Assembly: GCA_944326525.1 (NCBI GenBank)
Contig: CALVEG010000017.1
Coordinates: forward strand, 1-32,286
Source: Candidatus Gastranaerophilales bacterium
Lineage (GTDB): Bacteria; Cyanobacteriota; Vampirovibrionia; Gastranaerophilales; Gastranaerophilaceae
Direction of reading: 5' to 3'
DNA length: 32,286 nt
Shown: in pieces, positions 1 through 7,725 of the stretch
Numbering within the stretch: position 1 is the stretch's first letter
Layout of the letters: every line of letters begins with the position of its first letter
Program-made: the position numbers and the translations under genes
The notes under the pieces: model-generated
Databases searched by the model: none
What the model saw: only the letters and a program-made list of their open reading frames with translations
Told to the model about the DNA's origin: nothing

Positions 1-71
<71 letters not shown>

Positions 72-85
72 TTTTTTTGTAAAAC

Positions 86-112
86 AGAGGGTTGATATGC
101 TTCAAACCCTCT
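86..112 (+). terminator. Rho-independent terminator after tRNA-Arg
   Basis: The 8-bp perfect stem AGAGGGTT (86-93) / AACCCTCT (105-112) has an 11-nt loop and is followed by a T-rich stretch. It lies 14 nt past the tRNA and should end its transcript before the antisense recombinase gene. Confidence 0.8.
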
Positions 113-130
113 TTATTATTGCTTTTTGAG

Positions 131-223
131 AGTTCGATTAAATAATATTTGCAATATTTGCTAAATTCACATAAAAAATCGCAAATTGTACGCTATAAGT
201 GCATTTGCAATAGTTCGACTAAA
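131..223. repeat. Direct repeats beside the recombinase gene, possible att region
   Basis: AGTTCGATTAAA (131-142) recurs as AGTTCGACTAAA (212-223), 81 bp apart, and each lies next to a copy of TTTGCAATA (148-156 and 204-212). The block sits between the tRNA terminator and the 3' end of the large serine recombinase gene. Large serine recombinases often lie next to their own attachment site, so this may be the attL region. No second copy was recognised, so the assignment is tentative. Confidence 0.3.
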
Positions 224-230
224 AACCGAA

Positions 231-1733
231 TTATTTGTTAATATTCTGCTTTATGTAGTCTACAATTCCGCTAACATCGTCTAAATCACATTGTGCAAAG
301 TAACAAAAGGGTTTCTTGTATGTGTAGTGTATAAGCCTATCTTTAACAGTTATGCTCTCAAAGATTACATCTAACAATCTGCGTTTTTCTTCTATTGTCT
401 GTTGTTTATACAAATTATATGTCTGTTTGGCAACCTCAATAATATTTTTCCCTTCATCTATAAACTGCTTTTCTGATAAATCCATCGTTTCAAGCTGTTT
501 TGTAAGTAAATTTAATTGTGTATCTATATCAGATGTTTTCTTTGTCCAAACATCTTTGTCTATATCATTATCCATATACATTTCAAGCAATTTATCCTTA
601 CGTGTCTGTGCCTTTTTAATCTCCGTTGTTAAATAATCATACTTCTGTTTTGTATTAACCTGCATTTCTTTATAGCTGTCTTCAAGTAGTACATTAATAT
701 AATCTGACAGACTATCATCTATTACAACACGTTTAATTGCTTCATCAACTTGTAAATCTAATTCTTCCTGTTTTATGTAATTTTTCTTCTGTACACATGG
801 AACTTTAGAATTTCCTGTACAATGATAATAAATCCATTTACCTTTTTTAATCTCACTTGTAATAGCACAACCGCATTCGGCACATTTGAGCATTCCTTTA
901 TACAAAAAATTATGTCCGCATTTTGTATCAGGTTTTCCGTCTTTTTTAAATGCCTTTTGTGTTTTCATAAACAACTGTTCTGATACTATTGAAGGATGTT
1001 TGCCACTATATAATTTACCTCTGTATCTTATACATCCGATATAACTTTCATTTTTCAACATTTTTTCAAGTTGACCTGATGATATTTTTGCATGGCTTGA
1101 TGTGTAAATATAACCTTCTTTGTATAACTGTTGTACTAGATTTTTTAATGAAATATTTCCTTGTGCATATAATTCAAATGCACGCTTAACAAATTTGGCT
1201 CTTTGCTCATGTAAAACAGTTGTACACTTATCAAGTTTTTTATATCCATAGGGAACTTGACCTATAAAAAAGCCTTCTTCCACTTTCTTTTTTCTACCTT
1301 TTTGTGTTTCTTCCCGCAAATTGTCTATGAAATTTTTTGCAATTAACACCTTTAAACCATGCATAAGTTTTTCATGTGATGAAGATTGTGAAGTCAGGAC
1401 TACACCTTCTTTAACTAAATACACGTTATAACCTGTTTTGTCTACATCTAAATCGACATAATCTTTAAAATTACGATAAAGCCGATCTGTTTTTTCTACG
1501 AGAATTGTATTAACTTCACTGTTCTTTTTTAAAAACTGCAACATCTCATTAAATTTATGTCTTCCTGCATTTTTTGCAGTTTCAGCCTCTGAAAACTCTT
1601 TTACTATTTCAATATTATTTTTTTCTGCAAATTGATTTAATAGTTCTTTTTGTGCAGATATTGAAAACCCTTTTTCCTGTTCCACACTTGATACACGACA
1701 ATAAGTTACTGCTTTAATTTTTTGCTTTAACAT
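231..1733 (-). CDS. Large serine recombinase (site-specific integrase) 1
   Basis: This 500-aa protein has the large serine recombinase layout: an N-terminal resolvase domain (about 1-150) with catalytic Ser15 in YCRVSS, the TDRLYRN motif, a Recombinase domain (about 155-265), a zinc ribbon (C-x2-C near 285 and CxGNSKVPC near 310) and a C-terminal coiled coil. Family members integrate and excise mobile elements between short attP and attB sites. The ATG has AAGGA 6 nt upstream. It lies 160 bp from tRNA-Arg and is transcribed towards it. It is homologous along its whole length to the recombinase at 8722-10215, down to the WTYKKPFCY-like C-terminus (here YTYKKPFCY), so two related elements probably inserted in tandem. 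Confidence 0.95.
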   Translation of the reverse strand: MLKQKIKAVTYCRVSSVEQEKGFSISAQKELLNQFAEKNNIEIVKEFSEAETAKNAGRHKFNEMLQFLKKNSEVNTILVEKTDRLYRNFKDYVDLDVDKTGYNVYLVKEGVVLTSQSSSHEKLMHGLKVLIAKNFIDNLREETQKGRKKKVEEGFFIGQVPYGYKKLDKCTTVLHEQRAKFVKRAFELYAQGNISLKNLVQQLYKEGYIYTSSHAKISSGQLEKMLKNESYIGCIRYRGKLYSGKHPSIVSEQLFMKTQKAFKKDGKPDTKCGHNFLYKGMLKCAECGCAITSEIKKGKWIYYHCTGNSKVPCVQKKNYIKQEELDLQVDEAIKRVVIDDSLSDYINVLLEDSYKEMQVNTKQKYDYLTTEIKKAQTRKDKLLEMYMDNDIDKDVWTKKTSDIDTQLNLLTKQLETMDLSEKQFIDEGKNIIEVAKQTYNLYKQQTIEEKRRLLDVIFESITVKDRLIHYTYKKPFCYFAQCDLDDVSGIVDYIKQNINK

Positions 1734-1747
1734 AAGTTTCCTTCTTT

Positions 1748-1764
1748 CTGGGGTTGTCGCCCAG
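1748..1764 (-). promoter_or_regulatory. Small hairpin in the recombinase 1 leader
   Basis: CTGGG (1748-1752) pairs with CCCAG (1760-1764) across 7 nt. On the minus strand it lies just 5' of the recombinase 1 ribosome-binding site, in the 56-bp gap after the small recombinase gene. It could tune read-through or initiation if the two genes are co-transcribed; this is inference. Confidence 0.3.
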
Positions 1765-1789
1765 TTATTATACTCAACTTTTTAAAGTT

Positions 1790-2386
1790 TCATGCATTAC
1801 AGAATTTCAAAAACCTATGCAAATTAGCAGTAGAAGTGTTGTATTGTCTTGCGATTATTGTTTTTGGCACTTTTAATTCAACTAGTTTTAATATTTCTTC
1901 TCTGTTTTCATCTAGTTTTGATTTGCCTCTGCCTTTTGGTCTGCCGAGTTTTACTCCGCTTGCTTTCTTTGCGTGCAAAGCTTCTATAGTTCTCATACTT
2001 ATTAAATCCCGTTCTATCTGTGCCACAAGTGCAAATATGGTTGTTGTTACGGTAGATGTTATTGTCTTATCATTGTTTGAAAAATCTTCTTTTATTGAAT
2101 ACAAGGTTATGCCTTTACGCTTGGTTATGTCTATTACTTCAAATATCTGCGTTATTGACCTTGCTATCCTTGAAAGCTCCGGAACAATTAAAATATCTCC
2201 CTGTTTCATTTTTTCTAACAATGCACCCAGTTGTCTATTTTTAAAATTTGCTTTGCCGCTGATTTGTTCTTCTACAAATTCAATGTTACCCAACTTCTTG
2301 TCATTTGCGAATTTCAATACATCAAGTTTATTTTTCTCTGTGTTTTGTTCTATTGTACTTACTCTTAAATAAGCATATGTTGCCAT
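1790..2386 (-). CDS. Small serine recombinase (Mpi/resolvase-invertase type)
   Basis: This 198-aa protein has a resolvase/invertase catalytic domain (about 3-140) with nucleophile Ser10 in LRVST, the ELSRIARS motif in place of the usual DRLxR stretch, the GRPKG linker, and a C-terminal Hin-type helix-turn-helix (about 160-198). The length is normal for resolvases and for the Bacteroides master invertase Mpi family. Such enzymes resolve dimers or flip promoter segments. The start has AAGGAG 9 nt upstream. It precedes the large recombinase on the same strand by 56 bp, so they may share a transcript. It could be a cointegrate resolvase for the element or an invertase; no flanking inverted recombination sites were recognised. 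Confidence 0.9.
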   Translation of the reverse strand: MATYAYLRVSTIEQNTEKNKLDVLKFANDKKLGNIEFVEEQISGKANFKNRQLGALLEKMKQGDILIVPELSRIARSITQIFEVIDITKRKGITLYSIKEDFSNNDKTITSTVTTTIFALVAQIERDLISMRTIEALHAKKASGVKLGRPKGRGKSKLDENREEILKLVELKVPKTIIARQYNTSTANLHRFLKFCNA

Positions 2387-2490
2387 GTTGTTTGTCTCCT
2401 TTTCAGTCTAAAATGCCTGCCGTTACTTAAAAACCTATCTTTTATATTTTTATTATCAACCCTTATATACAAAAAATCACGCCTTTTCAG

Positions 2491-2506
2491 TTTACTAATC
2501 AGTAAA
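2491..2506. promoter_or_regulatory. Dyad TTTACT-n4-AGTAAA in a divergent promoter region
   Basis: A perfect 6-bp dyad with a 4-nt spacer lies in the 181-bp intergenic region between the small recombinase gene (minus) and the coiled-coil gene (plus). Its position suits an operator for a dimeric repressor or a recombinase crossover-like site. No other copy was noticed. Confidence 0.3.
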
Positions 2507-2567
2507 ATAAAAACGTTCGTTTTTAAGTCATGTTACAACTTTTTCTATTAAAATAAAGGAGATGGAC

Positions 2568-2822
2568 ATGGATATAGAACTCATAGACAAATACATACAG
2601 CAGGAAAAAGATGACCATGCAAAAACAATAAACCGATTACAAAAAGAAATCTGTAAAGCTAATGAACGTCATCAACGTAACTTGGAATACTGGCGGAATA
2701 AAAAAGAACAGGTTAAAACATCTAAAGCAATTGAACAAAAAATTATCGGACATAAAACAAAAAACGAACTGCTTGAAAAATTATATAATGTAATTAAGCA
2801 GGCTAAGGATGATATATTATAA
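2568..2822 (+). CDS. Small coiled-coil protein, unknown function
   Basis: A highly charged 84-aa protein, predicted almost entirely helical with heptad-like spacing in DKYIQQEKDDHAKTINRLQK and onwards. No signal peptide or membrane segment is visible. I chose the ATG at 2568 because AAGGAG (2556-2561) is 6 nt from it, while the upstream in-frame ATG at 2562 directly abuts the Shine-Dalgarno sequence. It is divergent from the recombinase pair and ends 1 bp before the convergent TonB-C gene. It could be an accessory DNA-binding or structural protein of the element, such as a recombination directionality factor, but no family is recognised. Confidence 0.65.
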   Translation: MDIELIDKYIQQEKDDHAKTINRLQKEICKANERHQRNLEYWRNKKEQVKTSKAIEQKIIGHKTKNELLEKLYNVIKQAKDDIL

Positions 2823-2823
2823 C

Positions 2824-3525
2824 TTATTTTAAAAATACATTATAATCAAACGCAAATTGTATATCTATGCTTTCTTCTGTATATTCTTTTGGAAGTGGTT
2901 CATAAGGAGCAGATATGGCAATTGCCAATAATGCAGCTTTATCTGCTGCCTTATCGCCGGAAGTCTTAAAAATTTCACTTGAGAGTAAAGTTCCGTCTTT
3001 TCCAATCTTAAACAATACAACAACTTTTTTAGTCTCACTTCCTTTGGGTGGGTCCCAATTCCTCTTTATTCTGCGTTGTAATCTTCGCATATATGGTCTA
3101 AAATCCACATTATCTGCTTTATTGATACTTTGAGATTGTTGTTGATTTTTGTTATTTATTTCTATTGCTCTTGCGTTTGCATTAAACAGCAGTGAATTTG
3201 TATTTAGAGGTTTTAATTCAGGTGCAATTTTTGGGGTCATTGAATTCGCAAGAGATTTATTTTGTTGGTATTCATTAAATTTACAAGTTGATACAACTCC
3301 TGCGTTGCCTTCTTTATTTTGAATTATTGCAACTACATCTGCTCTAAGGTTGTTATCGAAATATTTTACACTGTAATACAAACTATCATTATGATAATTT
3401 ACGCTGTCCGTATCAATATAAATTTCTTTATCACCATTAAATGCCTCTTCCCAGTTTTCTGCATAACAGATATTTGAACAGGCAAATAGAAGTAATAAGG
3501 TTATAAACAAATTAGAATAACGCAT
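2824..3525 (-). CDS. Periplasmic/secreted protein with TonB-family C-terminal domain
   Basis: The 233-aa protein starts at an ATG overlapping the end of the upstream gene by 14 bp; a longer in-frame reading upstream lacks a start signal. Residues 1-22 form a signal peptide ending CSNICYA; Cys16 could alternatively act in an atypical lipobox. Next comes an adhesin-E-like beta region (about 23-90, with YIDTDSV), a Gln/Asn-rich linker, and a TonB C-terminal domain (about 145-230) with RRIKRNWDPP, FKIGKDGTL and AADKAALLAI. TonB-C domains bind outer-membrane partners or peptidoglycan. There is no N-terminal TonB anchor and no ExbB/ExbD nearby, so energy coupling is unlikely. It is the last gene of a four-gene operon with three zinc-ribbon membrane proteins. 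Confidence 0.8.
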   Translation of the reverse strand: MRYSNLFITLLLLFACSNICYAENWEEAFNGDKEIYIDTDSVNYHNDSLYYSVKYFDNNLRADVVAIIQNKEGNAGVVSTCKFNEYQQNKSLANSMTPKIAPELKPLNTNSLLFNANARAIEINNKNQQQSQSINKADNVDFRPYMRRLQRRIKRNWDPPKGSETKKVVVLFKIGKDGTLLSSEIFKTSGDKAADKAALLAIAISAPYEPLPKEYTEESIDIQFAFDYNVFLK

Positions 3526-4468
3526 TTTCTGCCTCTTTATTGTACTTTTCATCTGCTGCTGGTGCTTGTTGTACTGGTGGTTGTGGGGTTGAAGTTTGTA
3601 CAGGTTTAGGTTTTGGCGGAACATATTTGGTTTTAGCAACTCCATACGGGTCATATACGCATATTGCACGGTCTGTTGTTACATTATAATATCTGCTACC
3701 TATAAATCTTTCTGTATATCCTTTGTTAAAAGTATCTAAAAATCCAAGTCCACGTATATAAGCAGAACTTGAAGATTCCTCTGTATCTTCCCATAGTGCA
3801 TTTGGTGCAGTATAAAGATTTAATGCTTTTATAGGTACCGTATTTACTTCTGCTTGATTGGGTATATAAGAACGCTCATTAGGTACATTACTTATATTTA
3901 TCCCAAATATATCTTTTGCTAATGAAGTCAAATCATATTCACTTGGCAGTTTATACCCCCAATCTCTGCACATTTTTGTAGCTCCTGCCCAATTATCATA
4001 TTTATACCTGCATAATGTTATTCCATAAGAACGAGCTTCTTCTCCCGCAGGTCTTTCTACTTCATATGTTGTCCAACCGCCTGTACAATCATAATAGTCC
4101 ATTGGTGTAACCTTAAATATTTGTGTTGTAAAACATACTCCGTCAGAAGTTTCGTAAACACAATTCGGCTTTGGAGCTATTGGTCTTTGCGGTTCTTCTT
4201 CTGCGGTATATTCTGTAGTATCATCAACAGTAGTTGTATCTTCAACAACTTCATTATTTGCTTTATCATTTATTGTATCTGTTGGTGGATTATTGTTTTG
4301 CGTTGCAAGGATACATGTGCCAAAGACAAGAACTACAGCAACAAGTGATATTACAACCCATTTGATGTTAATAATTTCAAACATATCACTGTTGCCAATC
4401 TTTGCTCCGCATTCACTGCAAAACTTTTGATTTTCGTTTAATTCTTTTCCACACCTCGGACAGGGCAT
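3512..4468 (-). CDS. Zinc-ribbon, single-pass membrane protein with FISUMP/lectin-like exported domain
   Basis: The 318-aa protein begins with a zinc ribbon (C3-C6-C17-C20), then one transmembrane helix (about 32-55), an acidic Thr/Asp-rich linker, a Cys-containing exported domain (about 95-270) with WAGATKMCRDWGYKLPSEYDL, a motif style seen in FISUMP and C-type-lectin-like domains, and a Pro/Gln-rich tail. The ATG at 4468 is preferred because AAGGA is 6 nt upstream; the ATG at 4474 directly abuts it. The start lies 9 bp past the 60-aa gene and the 3' end overlaps the TonB-C gene by 14 bp, implying translational coupling. The domain outside the membrane probably binds a surface ligand or substrate; no enzyme motif is visible. 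Confidence 0.72.
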   Translation of the reverse strand: MPCPRCGKELNENQKFCSECGAKIGNSDMFEIINIKWVVISLVAVVLVFGTCILATQNNNPPTDTINDKANNEVVEDTTTVDDTTEYTAEEEPQRPIAPKPNCVYETSDGVCFTTQIFKVTPMDYYDCTGGWTTYEVERPAGEEARSYGITLCRYKYDNWAGATKMCRDWGYKLPSEYDLTSLAKDIFGINISNVPNERSYIPNQAEVNTVPIKALNLYTAPNALWEDTEESSSSAYIRGLGFLDTFNKGYTERFIGSRYYNVTTDRAICVYDPYGVAKTKYVPPKPKPVQTSTPQPPVQQAPAADEKYNKEAENALF

Positions 4469-4477
4469 AGTCATTCC

Positions 4478-4660
4478 TTACTGCGTGATATTAAGTAGCA
4501 GAAAAATTATTCCTATTGCAATTGCAATAATAGCACACTTTAATAGCACTTGTAGCTCTAAACTCTCATGTTTAAATATGTTATCGAATTTAGACATTCC
4601 ACAATTTGTACAAAATTTTTGACTATCAGTTATTTCATTTCCGCAATTTTTACAAATCAT
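4478..4660 (-). CDS. Mini zinc-ribbon membrane protein (60 aa)
   Basis: This very small protein has a zinc ribbon (C3-C6-C17-C20, the same spacing as its neighbour) followed by one C-terminal transmembrane helix (about 38-57). GAGGT lies 5 nt before the ATG and overlaps the end of the upstream gene, so translation is probably coupled. It looks like the cytoplasmic half of the downstream 318-aa protein without an external domain and may pair with its neighbours through the zinc ribbons. Function unknown. Confidence 0.72.
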   Translation of the reverse strand: MICKNCGNEITDSQKFCTNCGMSKFDNIFKHESLELQVLLKCAIIAIAIGIIFLLLNITQ

Positions 4661-4663
4661 ATT

Positions 4664-5182
4664 TTACCTCACAAAAACTGTAACACCTAAAAAAGATAGA
4701 ATAACAAAAATTATTATTCCAACACCAAAACCGAACCAAGTCAATAACCTTTGTGTTGCTTCTGGTTCTGCTAAATTCTGTATTTCTACAATTCTTTGCT
4801 CTATTCTATTGAACTTGAATACACTCCATAGTGCAAAAATAAATAATAAACCTATAACAATTACGATTGATTGTTCTACAAAAGTGATTGAAGCATACAG
4901 TTGCTCAAAAACATTATCTGTATTACTAATCCTAGTTTGTAATACATCTACAACATGAAATACTGGAGCTACAGATGTAAAAAATACAATTGTAAAAAAT
5001 GCTATAATTTCTGTTACAAAAGAAAACATTAAATTTTTTTTCGTTTGTATTTGTTTTAATGCTTTAGTTTTAATATTATCATTTACAATCTCTTTTAATT
5101 TCGCCCCACAAGATTGACAAAAATTATCTTTTCCGCTGTTTTCTAACCCACATTTCGGGCACTTAATTGTTTCATCAGACAT
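4664..5182 (-). CDS. Zinc-ribbon membrane protein, 3 TM segments
   Basis: This 172-aa protein has a zinc ribbon (C8-C11-C22-C25), a short Lys-rich stretch and hydrophobic helices at about 53-72, 102-120 and 148-170. AGGAG lies 6 nt before the ATG. It is the first gene of the zinc-ribbon/TonB-C operon and is divergent from an XRE regulator that probably controls it. All three membrane proteins share the CxxC-x10-CxxC spacing, which suggests either a common assembly or duplication of the zinc-ribbon module. No transporter family was recognised. Confidence 0.75.
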   Translation of the reverse strand: MSDETIKCPKCGLENSGKDNFCQSCGAKLKEIVNDNIKTKALKQIQTKKNLMFSFVTEIIAFFTIVFFTSVAPVFHVVDVLQTRISNTDNVFEQLYASITFVEQSIVIVIGLLFIFALWSVFKFNRIEQRIVEIQNLAEPEATQRLLTWFGFGVGIIIFVILSFLGVTVFVR

Positions 5183-5335
5183 AATGCACTCCTATTATTT
5201 TGAACTTCCATGTTTATATTAACACGAATAAAATATTTTTCTATATGTATTACGAATTATTAAGCTATTATTTATCGTCAATTTACGGTGTATAAATCTC
5301 TTACTTTTATCAAAAATTAAAAGAAAGAGGTGTTA

Positions 5336-5689
5336 ATGTTACAGAATAATCTAGGTGAAAAAATTCGTCTTTTAAGAAAATCTCAAGGGCTTACACAAGA
5401 ACAACTTGCAGAAAAAATCGGGATTGATAATAAACATCTTTCCAGAATTGAAAAAGGCAAACATATGCCGACTTATCATATACTTAAAAAGCTTGCTTTA
5501 GTTCTTAATTTTGATGTGTATGAGATTGATGATTTATCTGCAACAGATATTAAACAACCTGATAAAAATTATACAAAAGCTTTGCACATATTGAACTCTG
5601 CAAAAAATGATGCAGAAAGAAAATATTATCTTGAAGCTTTACAGATAGCACAAAAGGGATTAAAAATTGGTGCGGCAGAACAAAATTAA
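5336..5689 (+). CDS. XRE-family helix-turn-helix regulator
   Basis: The 117-aa protein has an N-terminal HTH_3 domain (about 6-62): LGEKIRLLRKSQGLTQEQLA, then NKHLSRIEKGKHMPTYHILK. The C-terminal 55 residues are helical and charged and may dimerise. The ATG at 5336 is chosen because GAGG sits 5 nt upstream; a GTG at 5330 overlaps the Shine-Dalgarno sequence. It is divergent from the zinc-ribbon operon across about 150 bp and is its likely repressor. Confidence 0.9.
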   Translation: MLQNNLGEKIRLLRKSQGLTQEQLAEKIGIDNKHLSRIEKGKHMPTYHILKKLALVLNFDVYEIDDLSATDIKQPDKNYTKALHILNSAKNDAERKYYLEALQIAQKGLKIGAAEQN

Positions 5690-5927
5690 TTTTATCATTT
5701 GTTGTTCTGCACATTAAATATAGCTGTTGTTTTAAAAATATTTCCATGCCAGTCCGCTCATTTTTCTTTCTGCAACAATTTTGCATTTTGGTACTACGTT
5801 TTTGCTATCTCTGTTAGTTCATTTTTAATGTTGCTTGCGGTTATCGTTGCAGGTATATATAAATTATCAGCAGTCGTCTAAAACTCCTGTTAAATCAGCG
5901 ATAAATCGCCAATGAGCAAATATTTAA

Positions 5928-5966
5928 AAAAGGTTGACTTCCTCGTGTATGGATTGTCAACCTTTT
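5928..5966. terminator. Hairpin terminator between convergent units
   Basis: A perfect 11-bp stem AAAAGGTTGAC (5928-5938) / GTCAACCTTTT (5956-5966) with a 17-nt loop. A-runs and T-runs on both sides suit termination in either direction. It sits 11 nt beyond the restored stop of the frameshifted gene at 5978, supporting that as the true gene end. In 5690-5927 I see no convincing gene; weak plus-strand frames there encode only a hydrophobic peptide without a ribosome-binding site. Confidence 0.7.
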
Positions 5967-5977
5967 GCATTTTGGGA

Positions 5978-6272
5978 TTAATCTTTATTTTTATTAAACT
6001 TTTCTGCTTGTTCTGTTTTATCAATTGTAGCAAGAAATTTATTAAAAGCATTTTTAATATTTTTTCTTAATAATTTGCTGTCTGAAATGCCTAAATAGTC
6101 TAAATACAGTTTTAAGCAAAATGTTTTCTTTAGCAATTGCTCTTTTCAGACCAGAGGCAAAGTTCTTATCTGCAACCTCTTCTATTCCTAAATTTAATGG
6201 AAGTAACTGTTTACGTATATTCCTTAATTTTATTATTTTCCTGTCTACTTTTACATCAACAAGTCTTGTCAT
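5978..6272 (-). pseudogene. Frameshifted last gene of the Rep cassette
   Basis: The first frame starts at an ATG with AAAGG upstream (MTRLVDVKVDRKIIKLRNIR) and runs out at a stop at 6054. A different frame stays open from about 6150 to 5978 and has better protein character (LYLDYLGISDSKLLRKNIK, ending NKNKD). The frames join if one base is removed from the A4 run in CTTAAAACTG (T4 at 6110-6113 on the plus strand), giving about 97 aa. This is a +1 frameshift: a mutation, an assembly error, or programmed shifting. The joined gene ends 11 nt before a terminator. Its product is basic and helical with no recognised family. It follows the winged-helix gene by 27 bp. Confidence 0.65.
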
Positions 6273-6299
6273 TGCTTCTATACCTTTCTGTTTTACTTT

Positions 6300-6743
6300 C
6301 TACGGCTCATCTTCTTGTATTTCTACATTATTTGATAACATAAATATAAACCCATTTCGTTGTAAGGAATACAGCTTATAATCCCATTGTTTGAAATCTT
6401 TTTCTGCCTCTATAGTTTTTTCAAAATCGTAAATTTCGTCTTCATTAATATAGACCCCATAAAAATCACCTTCTAGGTGTATTAAATCTATGAAATTTAG
6501 AGCAAATAAACTATTTATTGCTTCAATCACATCAGCTTTTGTAAAGCCGATGTAATCTGCAATATATACGATGTTAATACAGAAATAACCTTTATAAATC
6601 CACTCATGCCTGTTAGCATGTTGATATTCTGTTAGCAATCGTTCTAATACTAGGGCTGATAGACAACCGAGAGCTTTTAAAAAGCTATAACCCACCATTA
6701 AATAACCCTTTTTACGTATACGCTTAAACAAATTGGTTAACAT
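6300..6743 (-). CDS. Winged-helix protein of the Rep cassette
   Basis: This 147-aa protein has a basic N-terminus and a central winged-helix-like region (about 45-105: CINIVYIADYIGFTKADVIE, then SLFALNFIDLIHLEGDFYGV), typical of replication accessory or DnaD-like proteins of phages and plasmids. AGGAGG lies just upstream and the start overlaps the preceding gene by 7 bp, so translation is coupled. It probably helps load or regulate replication proteins; the specific family is not identified. Confidence 0.6.
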   Translation of the reverse strand: MLTNLFKRIRKKGYLMVGYSFLKALGCLSALVLERLLTEYQHANRHEWIYKGYFCINIVYIADYIGFTKADVIEAINSLFALNFIDLIHLEGDFYGVYINEDEIYDFEKTIEAEKDFKQWDYKLYSLQRNGFIFMLSNNVEIQEDEP

Positions 6744-6979
6744 CTGAATTCCTCCTTTAATATACGAAGAATAGTATCTTTCACAGAAGATGGAGAAATG
6801 CTTCTAAATTCTCGAGCCTTCTGCCGATTTTTTATAAGTTTCATGACATATTTCACACTATCAGTTTCAGCTATATGACATTCACGTATAAGATGTGCTT
6901 GTACCATTTTTAAATTATTCTGACACTTATCAAGAAGTGCATCAATTCCTAATTCCTTTATGTAACTTAATGGTTTCAT
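6737..6979 (-). CDS. Small helical protein of the Rep cassette, unknown function
   Basis: An 80-aa, mostly helical, basic protein without signal peptide or membrane segment. It overlaps the upstream Rep gene by 4 bp (ATGA) and the downstream winged-helix gene by 7 bp. GGAG lies 8 nt before the ATG. No known motif is visible. Its tight packing implies a role with the Rep protein. Confidence 0.65.
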   Translation of the reverse strand: MKPLSYIKELGIDALLDKCQNNLKMVQAHLIRECHIAETDSVKYVMKLIKNRQKAREFRSISPSSVKDTILRILKEEFRC

Positions 6980-7704
6980 TTTATAATCTCCTCGAAATTA
7001 CCTAACAAACTTTCAACTTTATCCGCAACCAAATCATAAGGATAATTAAATACATGCAATAAAGTAACCGTTTCACGCTGTGGAATGTGCAATGCTTTTC
7101 TTAATGCCTTTGCCCACTGTAAACGCCGTTCAAAACGTATAACATCTTTGTAATCTTTTTTAAAATTATCAGAGAAGCTATAATAATACCCTTTGTCATT
7201 ATTACGTTTTAGCCACATTTCATATAATTTGTCATATATGCAGATAGAATCTTTAACTGTTTTAAAAGTTGATTTAATTACCAAACTATTTTCATAACCG
7301 ACATCGTTATAATATGTCAGGATTTCATTTTTATAAGTACTGATACAGCACATTTCTCGAAAGCTTGATATAACATGTTTTAATGTATCTGTTTTAAAAT
7401 GTATATCCCTTTTTATATCTACACGTGTTAATCTCGCATTACAGAGACAATCTGTAGTTAGGCATACACCTGTATGACTTTTAATAATCGGCACAAGTCG
7501 TTCAATATCTGTTACTGATAAGATACTACCAGCTTTATCAGGGGTTTTAAGAACTTTTGCACTTACACGCAAACACAATTCATCACTCTTACGATCTATC
7601 CACGCATGTATAGAATCAAATTTTGAAGTTGGGATTAATGATTTTGCACAATAAGTGTCTTTTTCTGCTCTTACCATAAATGTGTCGATATCGTTCGTAA
7701 TCAT
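6976..7704 (-). CDS. Rep-like protein (phage/plasmid replication initiator, CRI/pII-like)
   Basis: This 242-aa protein shows a pattern like filamentous-phage CRI/gene II and related plasmid replication initiators: LTRVDIKRDIHF (near 93-104), a central SICIYDKLYEMW stretch (near 150-161), and IRFERRLQW (near 190-198). In these families Arg/Asp and Tyr-Asp-Lys segments form the rolling-circle nicking domain, but no textbook HUH motif is seen, so the call is by resemblance only. GGAG precedes the ATG. It follows the 46-aa gene by 21 bp and overlaps the 80-aa gene by 4 bp. Alternatively it may be a replication-associated DNA-binding protein without nicking activity. Confidence 0.5.
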   Translation of the reverse strand: MITNDIDTFMVRAEKDTYCAKSLIPTSKFDSIHAWIDRKSDELCLRVSAKVLKTPDKAGSILSVTDIERLVPIIKSHTGVCLTTDCLCNARLTRVDIKRDIHFKTDTLKHVISSFREMCCISTYKNEILTYYNDVGYENSLVIKSTFKTVKDSICIYDKLYEMWLKRNNDKGYYYSFSDNFKKDYKDVIRFERRLQWAKALRKALHIPQRETVTLLHVFNYPYDLVADKVESLLGNFEEIIK

Positions 7705-7725
7705 TGTTTAAGTCTCCTTTCCTTT

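Noticed and set aside
1836-2372. 178-codon plus-strand open frame opposite the small serine recombinase
   Set aside because: Complement of a clear resolvase gene; hydrophobic Leu/Phe/Ser-rich composition typical of antisense frames; no ribosome-binding site.
2824-3669. Longer 281-aa version of the TonB-C protein
   Set aside because: The extra 48 residues overlap the upstream gene, lack a ribosome-binding site and would bury the signal peptide.
5699-5881. Hydrophobic 60-codon frame that might be a small type I-like toxin
   Set aside because: Starts at TTG without ribosome-binding site; internal ATG at 5830 also lacks one; no antisense RNA promoter seen.
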